Origin: Acetobacteraceae bacterium
Lineage (GTDB): Bacteria; Pseudomonadota; Alphaproteobacteria; Acetobacterales; Acetobacteraceae
NCBI GenBank assembly: GCA_947475245.1
Contig: CANJLW010000039.1
Span: 1-34,678, forward strand
Direction: 5' to 3'
Length of the DNA: 34,678 bases
Below are positions 17,518 to 24,840 of this stretch, piece by piece. The notes below the pieces were generated by a model that worked only from the letters and a program-made list of their open reading frames with translations, searched no databases and was not told where the DNA came from. Within the stretch, counting starts at the first letter, position 1. Every line of letters begins with the position of its first letter. The position numbers and the translations under genes are program-made.

Positions 17518-18629
17518 CGAGCGTTCACCAAACCGGCCATCAGAAGATCGCTCACCAAATCGGGCAGGCACCAACCCAGCAGCGTCGTCAGGGCCAGAGG
17601 CAGCAAGCCCAGACTCAGATTCGGCGGCGGCCGGACCTGCAGCTGTCGCACAAGAAGCACAGCCTGCGTGGCCAATGCCAACGCCAGCAGTACGGACAGA
17701 AACGGGGCGCGCTCAAACCCGTAGTTCAGCACCAGAACCAGGCTCGGGAAAGCCGCGAACGGCGGGATCGCCATGGCGCTCAGCCGACCCAGTCGCCGCA
17801 CTCCGGCGTCGGTGCCGGCGATTGCGGCGGACGCGGCCGACAGCGTGACGAGGGTCAGATGAAAGATGCCGGCAAAGATCGCCGGAGCCGATCCAAGACC
17901 GAACGCAAACAGTACCACGCCACATTGCGTGAGCACCGGCAGCGCGATTCCCGCGCTCTCGGCGGGTCGCGTGGCGAACCAGGCAGCGCAGAGCGCGACG
18001 ATGACGACCCCGGCATAAAGCAGTGGTTCCAGCGCTGCGCCATTGGCCCAATGCAGGCGCAACACCAGCAGCAGAACCGGCGCGGCCAGCACCGGCACAA
18101 GACTGACCACCGCGGCGAAGCCAAGGACGACACACCCCATGGCAAGCAACGGCATGCCGAACCCGCCGATCGTCATGGACAAACCAAACAGGGCGATCCC
18201 CAGACCGGCCCCGACCGTCGGCAGCCGATCGCGCCGCCGCGACAGAAGGGGGTACTCCCGCGCCAGGCAGGCCACGGCAATCGCCAGCCATCCGATCGAC
18301 GCGTCCGTGATCAGACAGGCCCAAATGCCGCCCATCAAGACGATCTCATCGGCGATCCGACGAGCCGTCGGCCGACCGCTCCGTCCCAGTCCACGCACAT
18401 GATCAACGATCGAGACCAGAGCGATCAGGCAGGCGAACCAGACGGTCAACGTATCGGTACGCACAACGACCGAAGGCGTTCCGTCACCCCACGGAAGCCA
18501 AAGGAGCGCGGCCATTGTCGCTGTCGCCGCAGCCAGATCAATCCATGGCGCAAACCACCTGCCACGCGCAGCAACCAGGCTCGCCACGGTCAGAAGCGGC
18601 AGGCAGCCGAGGAAGACAAGGATCGTCAT
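17514..18629 (-). CDS. hyfF: HyfF-like short antiporter-type membrane subunit
   Basis: The 371-residue, very hydrophobic protein has about twelve predicted membrane helices and sits in the hyfF position. It is much shorter than HyfF (about 525 residues) and diverged. The helix VVLFAFGLGSAPAIFAGIFHLT matches the antiporter-like TM7 region; the His is kept (H257), but the Lys eight residues later is Ala (A265). The TM5 Glu region reads ASIGWLAIAVA, with no Glu. This argues against a normal proton channel. ATG at 18629 overlaps the hyfE-like stop; a start at 18641 is also possible. Assignment rests mostly on position and the weak helix match. Confidence 0.72.
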   Translation of the reverse strand: MTILVFLGCLPLLTVASLVAARGRWFAPWIDLAAATATMAALLWLPWGDGTPSVVVRTDTLTVWFACLIALVSIVDHVRGLGRSGRPTARRIADEIVLMGGIWACLITDASIGWLAIAVACLAREYPLLSRRRDRLPTVGAGLGIALFGLSMTIGGFGMPLLAMGCVVLGFAAVVSLVPVLAAPVLLLVLRLHWANGAALEPLLYAGVVIVALCAAWFATRPAESAGIALPVLTQCGVVLFAFGLGSAPAIFAGIFHLTLVTLSAASAAIAGTDAGVRRLGRLSAMAIPPFAAFPSLVLVLNYGFERAPFLSVLLALALATQAVLLVRQLQVRPPPNLSLGLLPLALTTLLGWCLPDLVSDLLMAGLVNAR

Positions 18630-19111
18630 GACGCCCGCCACAGGCGGCGAAGCGACGGCTCACAGGCCAGCACGGCATAGCATAACAGGATCGGGCCCAC
18701 TGCGATCGGGGCCAACAGGATCGCGCTGCCTTGGATCGACACGATCCCGGCGACGACAGAAGCAGCGTTCCCGCGTTCGGTAATGCGCACAAGACCGAGA
18801 AGCAACATCGACAAGGCCGCCCAAACCGAACCAAACAGAACGGCAATCAAGACCAGACCCGCGCCCAGGCCGACAAGCCATGGATGGTCGGTCTGGTCGT
18901 CCCGCGCTCCATACCGGTAGACAAACCAGGGTCCGACGATCGCACCGGTCACGGCATGGGCGCAGGCGATCCATGCATGACCGTTCAACACTACGACGGT
19001 CGCCACCGTCAGCGACTGCATCGTCAATAGTGGGGCAACGACCCCGACGCGTCGCGTCCACAACGGCACGATGCCGAGGATGACCGCCACGGCGGACAGC
19101 GTGCCGGTCAT
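18626..19111 (-). CDS. hyfE: HyfE-like small membrane subunit (NuoK-related)
   Basis: The 161-residue protein has about five to six membrane helices (starting MTGTLSAVAVILGIVPLWTR) and fits HyfE, the NuoK-containing small membrane subunit of hydrogenase-4 and related complexes. The family's two buried Glu residues are not obvious. ATG at 19111 overlaps the hyfC-like stop (ATGA); a longer frame upstream lies inside hyfC and is not real. Similarity is modest, and gene order hyfB-C-E-F-G-I supports the call. Confidence 0.75.
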   Translation of the reverse strand: MTGTLSAVAVILGIVPLWTRRVGVVAPLLTMQSLTVATVVVLNGHAWIACAHAVTGAIVGPWFVYRYGARDDQTDHPWLVGLGAGLVLIAVLFGSVWAALSMLLLGLVRITERGNAASVVAGIVSIQGSAILLAPIAVGPILLCYAVLACEPSLRRLWRAS

Positions 19112-20025
19112 GTCGCCCCCCCGGACAAAAGCGTGAGCGCCATCGACAGTACCGCGCCCAGACCCGCGACACCGAGGATCTGCGCAAGCTGCCGGCGCCG
19201 CGCTTTGCCAATGTATCCGGCCACGAGCGACAGTACGGCGACACAGGCGGCACTCCGGACCAGCCAGCCGATGGCGGCCAGGCCCTGGGCGATCGGATCG
19301 GCATGCGTGTCCGATACCGTCCACGGCAGGCAAAGCCCGCCCAACAGGTTGACCCATCCCACAAGGCGCAGTTCGGTATCGATCCGAACAAGGACCCAGT
19401 CACGGCCGGCGAACGCCGCTTCCAGACGATCATCCGCGCCAAACAGGTCGACGCAGGCAACGACCGCGAGCGCGGCCAGCACGAATGGGATTGCCTCCGA
19501 AGGGCCGACGCCGCTGTCCCGCAGCAGGCCGATCATCCGATCCAGATTGGTCGTTCCCGTCACCATCGCAAGGGCGATCACGACCAGCATGCCGACCGCT
19601 CCGGTCATGGTGGCCAAGGTCATGGCGCGATGTGCCCCGTCCGCGCCCGACGCCGAACCGGTGTCGACCACGCCCAGGATGAGCGCGATCCGCCCGAAGG
19701 CCAGCAAGCCGAGGATCAGGATGCCGTCGGCAATCGGGGCGGACAGCAGTTCCAGCGCGTAGCCGGGGATCAGGACCACCGCGGTCGCGGAACAGGCAAC
19801 GGCAACGATCGGGGCCAGTCGGAACAGCGGTGACTCGTTCTCCACCGGCAGGCGTCGCTTGCGCATGGCCTTCATGATATCGCGCCACGGCTGAACGAAG
19901 GGGGCCGGAGTTCGTTCGGCCATCACCGCCGCCAACCAGGCGCGCTCGCAGGCGAACAGCCACACCGCCAAGCCGATCATGCCGATATGCAGAAACTGAC
20001 CGAAAAGGGCGAGCAGCGTTGCCAT
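19108..20025 (-). CDS. hyfC: HyfC/NuoH-like membrane subunit
   Basis: This 305-residue protein has about eight membrane helices and the first-loop motif PFVQPWRDIMKAMRKRRL followed by SPLFRLAPIV, which matches the quinone- or hydrogenase-docking loop of NuoH/HyfC proteins (usual pattern QPYRDLxKLLRK). A second conserved loop, EAAFAGRDWVLVRIDTELRL, corresponds to the amphipathic NuoH helix region with acidic residues. It would anchor the HyfG/HyfI arm to the membrane. It begins one base after the hyfB-like gene and overlaps hyfE by 4 bases. Confidence 0.87.
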   Translation of the reverse strand: MATLLALFGQFLHIGMIGLAVWLFACERAWLAAVMAERTPAPFVQPWRDIMKAMRKRRLPVENESPLFRLAPIVAVACSATAVVLIPGYALELLSAPIADGILILGLLAFGRIALILGVVDTGSASGADGAHRAMTLATMTGAVGMLVVIALAMVTGTTNLDRMIGLLRDSGVGPSEAIPFVLAALAVVACVDLFGADDRLEAAFAGRDWVLVRIDTELRLVGWVNLLGGLCLPWTVSDTHADPIAQGLAAIGWLVRSAACVAVLSLVAGYIGKARRRQLAQILGVAGLGAVLSMALTLLSGGAT

Positions 20026-20026
20026 C

Positions 20027-21790
20027 TCAGCCGAACAATCCCGCTATTCCCAACAGCGCGACCATGGCACCCAGGAGCAGCCATCGGCGGAACGGTATCG
20101 ACGCGCTGAACCATGTTCGCCAGCTCACGACGGGCAGGGTCGGGACAAATCCCAGCCCGCCGGTTTGCGTGACCGGGTCGCCGAAGGGCAACCAAGCCGG
20201 CGGCGGCGAAAACCCGCCGGACCAAACCGTGGTCGGCGGTCCCGTTTCCTCGCCGCGTCGTGACACGCGCAGGATCGGTATGGCGAGGCCAAGCACCAAC
20301 AACAGCGCGATCGACGTGGCGAACCCCATGGGATCGTCGATCCTGACGGCTGGGGACGCTGTGCCGCTTGCGGCGGTCGCCGCCGATCCGAACCAGGTCA
20401 TCGCATTGGGAAACAGCCCCAGCAATGTCGCACACAGCGCCAAGCCGGCAAGGGCGGGCCATTCGCCACGGGCAATATCCTCCGCCGCCGAACCACGCGG
20501 CGTGCGTGGGCGTCCCAGGAGCGCGGTCGCGCACAGGCGAACCGCGCCGCCCAGCGCCAAAGCGGCGGAGACGGCAAGCGCAACCGATGCCACAAGCAGC
20601 AGCCCGTCCGGCCACGCCGCCCCGGTTCGCGGCGCGACCACGATCGCCTGAACCAGCGCCCAGGCTCCGAAGAACCCGATGGTAGGCGGGATCGCGACCA
20701 GGCCGAGAAGGCCGATCGCCAGGGTGGCGGACATGACGGGGGTCTGGTTCAGCAGCCCGCCCATGCGATCGATGCGACGACTGCCCGCGCTGTCGATCGC
20801 GGCGCGCGCGCCCAAAACCGCCAGGGTGCCGCAAATCGATTGGCCCGCCAGCAGGGCCAGCAGCGCGGCGCGGAAGCCGATCGCGACGGACGGCATGTCG
20901 GCACTATCGGCGATCCCCCCCATCCCCAGGGCAATCAAACACATCCCAGACGGACGCGCGACGGCGAGGGCAACGGCCTCATCAAGCGCCATTGCCTGCT
21001 CGCTCGTCAGCGCGCACCAGACGCAGGCAACCGACCCGATCAAGACCAGCGCGCCACCCCAAATCGAGGCGTCGGCCGGGAAACCGGCTTCCGGCGCCAA
21101 CCGCACCACCATGTAAACGCCGACCACGGGCAGGAGCGCGGCCAGGATCGCGGCGGCGGAGCGCGGCAACTCGGGTCGGCCAAACGCAGGCCACCAGGGC
21201 AACGGCACAAGCCGCAAGCAGAGTCCTCCGCCGATCCAGGCCAGGATCAACCGAACGACGGAGGACCAGGCCGATGCCGACGGCAACTCCCCCAGCCGCC
21301 AGGCGACCATCAGCGACAGTCCGGCAACGATCACAAACACCGGTTGCGGTCCGGCTACCTCCGCCGACCGCCACAGCGCGATCCCAACGACGCAGAAGCC
21401 CAGCGCCAACGTCAGGCCGTCGCCAGCGAGCACCGCCCAGGACAAGCCCGCGAGCAGCATCGACGGCAGGGCCGGCAGTTCGGCGCGCGCCGCGGCCTGG
21501 GTCAACAGCGCGGTCCCCGGCAGCAACAGAAGCGTCAGGCAATAGCCCGACAGAGCATCGAGCCTGAGCAACAGCGCCGAACCGGGCGGCCCGATCGGTA
21601 CGGCCAGCGTCGTCGCGGGCAACGCGATCGCTACGGCCAGCATTGCCAGGACCATCCCGCCCCCGGCGATACACGCCGTCGCACAGGCAAGGGCGCGTCG
21701 TGGGATGGCGGTCGCGAACACGTCGACGATGCCCAGCAGAAGCAGGGCCGCAATGCAGGCCGCCAGCAGGATCGGAATGAGATCGCTCAC
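20027..21790 (-). CDS. hyfB: HyfB-like antiporter-type membrane subunit
   Basis: The 587-residue protein, with about 14-16 helices, is the first gene of the operon. The segment from 309, including GSRRIDRMGGLLNQTPVMSA and AIPPTIGFFGAW, aligns without gaps to the NuoL/HyfB core. At the positions of the usual buried His, Asn-His and Lys it has A312, A315-G316 and C320, and the TM5 Glu position is C133. The family's proton-channel residues thus appear lost, as in the HyfF-like subunit. The C terminus carries a hydrophilic stretch (WSGGFSPPPAWLPFGDPVTQ) like that of HyfB. The start is a GTG with a weak ribosome-binding site. Confidence 0.83.
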   Translation of the reverse strand: MSDLIPILLAACIAALLLLGIVDVFATAIPRRALACATACIAGGGMVLAMLAVAIALPATTLAVPIGPPGSALLLRLDALSGYCLTLLLLPGTALLTQAAARAELPALPSMLLAGLSWAVLAGDGLTLALGFCVVGIALWRSAEVAGPQPVFVIVAGLSLMVAWRLGELPSASAWSSVVRLILAWIGGGLCLRLVPLPWWPAFGRPELPRSAAAILAALLPVVGVYMVVRLAPEAGFPADASIWGGALVLIGSVACVWCALTSEQAMALDEAVALAVARPSGMCLIALGMGGIADSADMPSVAIGFRAALLALLAGQSICGTLAVLGARAAIDSAGSRRIDRMGGLLNQTPVMSATLAIGLLGLVAIPPTIGFFGAWALVQAIVVAPRTGAAWPDGLLLVASVALAVSAALALGGAVRLCATALLGRPRTPRGSAAEDIARGEWPALAGLALCATLLGLFPNAMTWFGSAATAASGTASPAVRIDDPMGFATSIALLLVLGLAIPILRVSRRGEETGPPTTVWSGGFSPPPAWLPFGDPVTQTGGLGFVPTLPVVSWRTWFSASIPFRRWLLLGAMVALLGIAGLFG

Positions 21791-21842
21791 ACCGGGACGC
21801 TAGCAGAGCTTCAGGCGAGTCGCGCCCGACGTCGAGAGAAAT

Positions 21843-21869
21843 GTTGCGGCTTCCGCCAATTGCCGCAAC
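21843..21869. terminator. Hairpin between the aldo/keto reductase and hyf operons
   Basis: GTTGCGGC (21843-21850) and GCCGCAAC (21862-21869) make a perfect 8-bp stem. On the minus strand it follows the aldo/keto reductase and is trailed by ATTTCTCTC, so it may help end that transcript before the hyf operon, or sit in the hyf leader. Confidence 0.45.
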
Positions 21870-21877
21870 GACCGGCC

Positions 21878-21897
21878 TTCAGGGGCGGTGCCCTGAA
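21878..21897. terminator. Hairpin directly after the aldo/keto reductase stop
   Basis: TTCAGGG (21878-21884) and CCCTGAA (21891-21897) form a perfect 7-bp stem with a six-base loop, touching the stop codon at 21898. With the neighbouring stem at 21843-21869 it makes a tandem hairpin suited to transcription termination, though without a U-run. Confidence 0.45.
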
Positions 21898-22737
21898 TCA
21901 GAGCATGTCCAGCCCTTGCTTGCGGGTCGGCGGCCGGTGCGCGCGGTCGATCTCGGCCAGGTCCTCTTCGGACAGGACAAGCGCCGCCGCGGCGGCGTTA
22001 TCCCGCACATGGGCGGCGGTCGTTGCCTTGGGGATCGAGATCACGTTACCCGAGCGCATGCCCCAGGCAATCGCGACTTGCGCCGGACCAACCCCCAACC
22101 GACGCGCGACAGTTTGCAACGCCGGGGAGCGCAACAGGCGCGACGGGCTGTGCGCCAACGGCGAATAGGCCATGATCGGGATGCGTTGTTCCGCGCACCA
22201 GGGCATCAGATCGAACTCAATCCCCCGACTGTCGGGATGGTACAGCACCTGATCGGCCGCGCAGCCCTGCCCATTCGGCACGCCGACCAGTTCCTTCATA
22301 TCGGCGGTATCCAGATTGGATACGCCCCAATGACGGATCTTCCCCGCCGCCTTCAGCGCCTCGAACGCCGCGACGGTCTCGCTCAGCGTGTAGCCACCCC
22401 GCCAATGCAGCAAGTACAGGTCGATCCGATCGGTCTTCAGACGGCGCAGGCTGCGCTCGCAGGCGGCAAGCGTCCCCTTGGCGGAGGCATTGTGCGGATA
22501 GACCTTGCTGACGATGAACAACCGATCGCGCAGACCGGCGGCGGCCTTGGCGACGATTTCCTCCGCCCCGCCGTCGCCGTACATCTCCGCCGTGTCGATC
22601 AGCGTCATGCCGAGGTCGATGCCCAGGCGCAGCGCCGCGACCTCGTCTCCGGCGGCGGCGGCCCGCTCCCCCATGTTCCAGGTGCCCTGCCCCAGGGCGG
22701 GAACGGTTTCGCCGTCCGGCAGCGCGACCTGACGCAT
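21898..22737 (-). CDS. Aldo/keto reductase
   Basis: The 279-residue protein has the AKR TIM-barrel and its catalytic tetrad: Asp and Tyr in IDTAEMYGDGGAEE, Lys in FIVSKVYPHNA and His in LYLLHWRGG. Near the C terminus VISIPKATTAAHVRDN is the NADPH-binding motif. It reduces aldehydes or ketones with NADPH; the substrate is not known. The best start is ATG at 22737, one base inside the dipeptidase stop (TGATG); the longer upstream frame is antisense to nothing and lies inside the dipeptidase. Translational coupling suggests shared use with the dipeptidase. Two hairpins follow the stop. Confidence 0.92.
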   Translation of the reverse strand: MRQVALPDGETVPALGQGTWNMGERAAAAGDEVAALRLGIDLGMTLIDTAEMYGDGGAEEIVAKAAAGLRDRLFIVSKVYPHNASAKGTLAACERSLRRLKTDRIDLYLLHWRGGYTLSETVAAFEALKAAGKIRHWGVSNLDTADMKELVGVPNGQGCAADQVLYHPDSRGIEFDLMPWCAEQRIPIMAYSPLAHSPSRLLRSPALQTVARRLGVGPAQVAIAWGMRSGNVISIPKATTAAHVRDNAAAAALVLSEEDLAEIDRAHRPPTRKQGLDML

Positions 22738-23780
22738 CAGGCCGCCATTTGCTCGACGACGCGCATCACCCGCAGGAAATTGCCGCCCCAGAGTAGCTGA
22801 ATGGCGGCGCGGTCGTATCCTCGGCGCACCAGTTCGGCGGTGACGTTCGCGCTTTCGCCGGCGTTGTGCCAGCCGGTGAAGCCGCCGCCACCGTCGAAAT
22901 CCGACGAGATGCCGACATGCTCGATGCCGATCCGTTTGACCGCGTAATCCACGTGATCGGCGAAATCCGCGACCGTAACCTCCGCCGGCTTGGCGCCGGG
23001 CTTCAGGAAGGATGCGACCGCGGTAATCTGGATCACGCCCTTGACCTTGCGGATCACGTCGAGTTGCCAATCCATCATGTTGCGGGGGTGATCGCACAGC
23101 GCGCTGATGCAGGAATGGGTGGACACGATCGGCGTGCTCGATGCCTCCGACGCTTGCAGCATCGTGTCGCGGGAAACATGCGCCACGTCGACCAGCATGC
23201 CGACGCGGTTGAGTTCCTTGACCGCCGCGACACCCAGAGCCGACAGCCCGCCATGCTCGGTATCGCGATCCCCGAGGTCGCGGCGGGGATTGCAGGAGTC
23301 CGCGAGGGCGTTGTGGCCATTATGGGTCAGCGTCAGATAACGCGCGCCCAGGGCGCGGAAGCGCGCGATTCGTGACAGATCGGCACCGACCGCGAAGCCG
23401 TTCTCGACACAGGGGACGATGGCCAGCACGCCGTCGGCCTTCGCCGCCTCGATCTCATCCGCGGTTTGGGTGACGCGCGCGGTGATCCCGGCCTCGGTCC
23501 GCCCCATCGCGTTGATGTGTTCGAGCATGGCGACGGCGCGCGCGAAGGCACCATCTTCGGTCGCCGGGGTGCGGGCGGTCTGCGGGACATAGGCGACGAA
23601 GCAACCAGCCGACAGCCCGCCCCGAACCATTTTGGGCAGATCGACCCGCCTGGTTCCATCCTGGAACGCGTCGGGGCCGGTTGGCCAGGGGATGTCGATA
23701 TGGGTGTCGAGGGTCACCAGCGCCCGATGCAGGGCCAGGGTGTCCGGGGAAAGGGAGTCCGGGGATGTCGCGTCATTCAT
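22737..23780 (-). CDS. Membrane dipeptidase family (peptidase M19)
   Basis: This 347-residue metallohydrolase has the M19 pattern: first zinc ligands in DTHIDIPWP, a bridging Glu in PCVENGFAVG, His in VDVAHVSRDT and STHSCISALCDHPRN, and Asp in ISSDFDGGGG. Bacterial members cut dipeptides, including some with D-residues, or related amide bonds. The ATG at 23780 is chosen because homology starts soon after; a GTG at 23807 is an alternative. There is no signal peptide, so it is probably cytoplasmic. It is 94 bases downstream of the BKACE gene and overlaps the aldo/keto reductase. Confidence 0.92.
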   Translation of the reverse strand: MNDATSPDSLSPDTLALHRALVTLDTHIDIPWPTGPDAFQDGTRRVDLPKMVRGGLSAGCFVAYVPQTARTPATEDGAFARAVAMLEHINAMGRTEAGITARVTQTADEIEAAKADGVLAIVPCVENGFAVGADLSRIARFRALGARYLTLTHNGHNALADSCNPRRDLGDRDTEHGGLSALGVAAVKELNRVGMLVDVAHVSRDTMLQASEASSTPIVSTHSCISALCDHPRNMMDWQLDVIRKVKGVIQITAVASFLKPGAKPAEVTVADFADHVDYAVKRIGIEHVGISSDFDGGGGFTGWHNAGESANVTAELVRRGYDRAAIQLLWGGNFLRVMRVVEQMAA

Positions 23781-23812
23781 AGGCGCAGGCTTACAGAATT
23801 TCGGCACCGAAG

Positions 23813-23839
23813 GAAGAGGCGGTCTCGCGCCGTCTCTTC
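23813..23839. other. Intercistronic hairpin between BKACE and dipeptidase genes
   Basis: GAAGAGGCGG (23813-23822) pairs with CCGTCTCTTC (23830-23839) apart from one wobble position. There is no U-run after it on the minus strand, so it may be an mRNA stabiliser or weak terminator within the gene run. Confidence 0.35.
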
Positions 23840-23874
23840 CCCGTCCTCTTCCCCTGGCTCGTGCCTCGGTCCGA

Positions 23875-24801
23875 TCAGAAACCGACGCGATCGCCGCCCT
23901 TCAGTTGCAGGATTTCGCGCGCCTCTTGCGGGGTGGCGATCTCCAGGCTGAGTTCCTCCAGGATACGGCGGATCTTGGCGACCTGTTCGGCGTTCGACTT
24001 CGCCAGTTGGCCCTTGCCGATATACAGGCTGTCTTCCAGCCCGACCCGGACGTTGCCGCCGTTGATGCCGGCCATGGTGGTAAACGCCATCTGATTGCGA
24101 CCGGCCGCGAGCACCGACCAGACATATTGATCGCCGAACAACCGATCGGCGGTTTCCTTGGCGAACATCAGGTTACGCGGCTCCGCGCCGATACCGCCGA
24201 GGATGCCGAAGATCGACTGCACGAACAGCGGCGGCTCCACGATCTTGCGATCCAGGCAATAGGCCAGGTTGTAGAGATGGCCGATGTCGTAGCACTCGAA
24301 TTCGAACCTTGTGCCGTGGCCCTTGCCGAGACGCTCCACAATTCCTTCTATGTCTTTGAAAGTATTCCGAAAAATGAAGTTATCCGTGTTTTCGAGGTAG
24401 GGTTTTTCCCAGGCATGCTTCCAGGTCTTCACCCGCGCGGCGGCGGGCGAGATGTTGAAGTTCATGCTACCCATGTTCAGGCTGCACATCTCGGGCTTCG
24501 CCAGCATCGGCGCTTCCAGGCGCTGTTCCAGCGTCATGTTCAGCCCGCCGCCGGTGGTGATGTTCACCACCGCGTCGGTGTTCTGCTTGATACGCGGCAG
24601 GAACTGCATGAACACCTTGGGATCGGGCGTCGGGCTGCCGTCGATCGGATCGCGCGCATGCAAATGGATGATGGCCGCCCCGGCTTCCGCCGCGTCGATC
24701 GACTCCTTGGCGATCTCTTCCGGGGTGATGGGCAGGTAGTCCGACATGCTGGGCGTATGAATGCCGCCCGTGATGGCACAACTGATGATGACTTTTGCCA
24801 C
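23875..24801 (-). CDS. BKACE family beta-keto acid cleavage enzyme (DUF849)
   Basis: The 308-residue TIM-barrel protein has IIHLHARDPIDGSPTPD with zinc ligands H46 and H48, VNITTGGGLNMTLEQRL for the substrate carboxylate, and VRVGLEDSLYIGKGQLAKSN, where E256 probably supplies a further zinc ligand. BKACE enzymes join a beta-keto acid with acetyl-CoA to give acetoacetate and a new CoA ester; the founding member is 3-keto-5-aminohexanoate cleavage enzyme of lysine fermentation. No other lysine-fermentation genes are nearby, so the substrate is open. The start is a GTG with AAAGGAA upstream. It lies 39 bases after hldE on the same strand. Confidence 0.92.
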   Translation of the reverse strand: MAKVIISCAITGGIHTPSMSDYLPITPEEIAKESIDAAEAGAAIIHLHARDPIDGSPTPDPKVFMQFLPRIKQNTDAVVNITTGGGLNMTLEQRLEAPMLAKPEMCSLNMGSMNFNISPAAARVKTWKHAWEKPYLENTDNFIFRNTFKDIEGIVERLGKGHGTRFEFECYDIGHLYNLAYCLDRKIVEPPLFVQSIFGILGGIGAEPRNLMFAKETADRLFGDQYVWSVLAAGRNQMAFTTMAGINGGNVRVGLEDSLYIGKGQLAKSNAEQVAKIRRILEELSLEIATPQEAREILQLKGGDRVGF

Positions 24802-24840
24802 TGGCCGTTTCCTTTGAGGCTGATACGGTTGCGTCTAGCG

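Noticed and set aside
16168-17724. A 518-codon plus-strand open frame opposite hyfG
   Set aside because: Antisense shadow of the HyfG-like gene, with low-complexity Arg/Gln/His content.
15504-21790. Functional [NiFe] hydrogenase-4 or formate hydrogenlyase
   Set aside because: Both cysteine pairs that bind nickel are absent in the large subunit, and ferredoxin-like subunits and maturation genes are missing.
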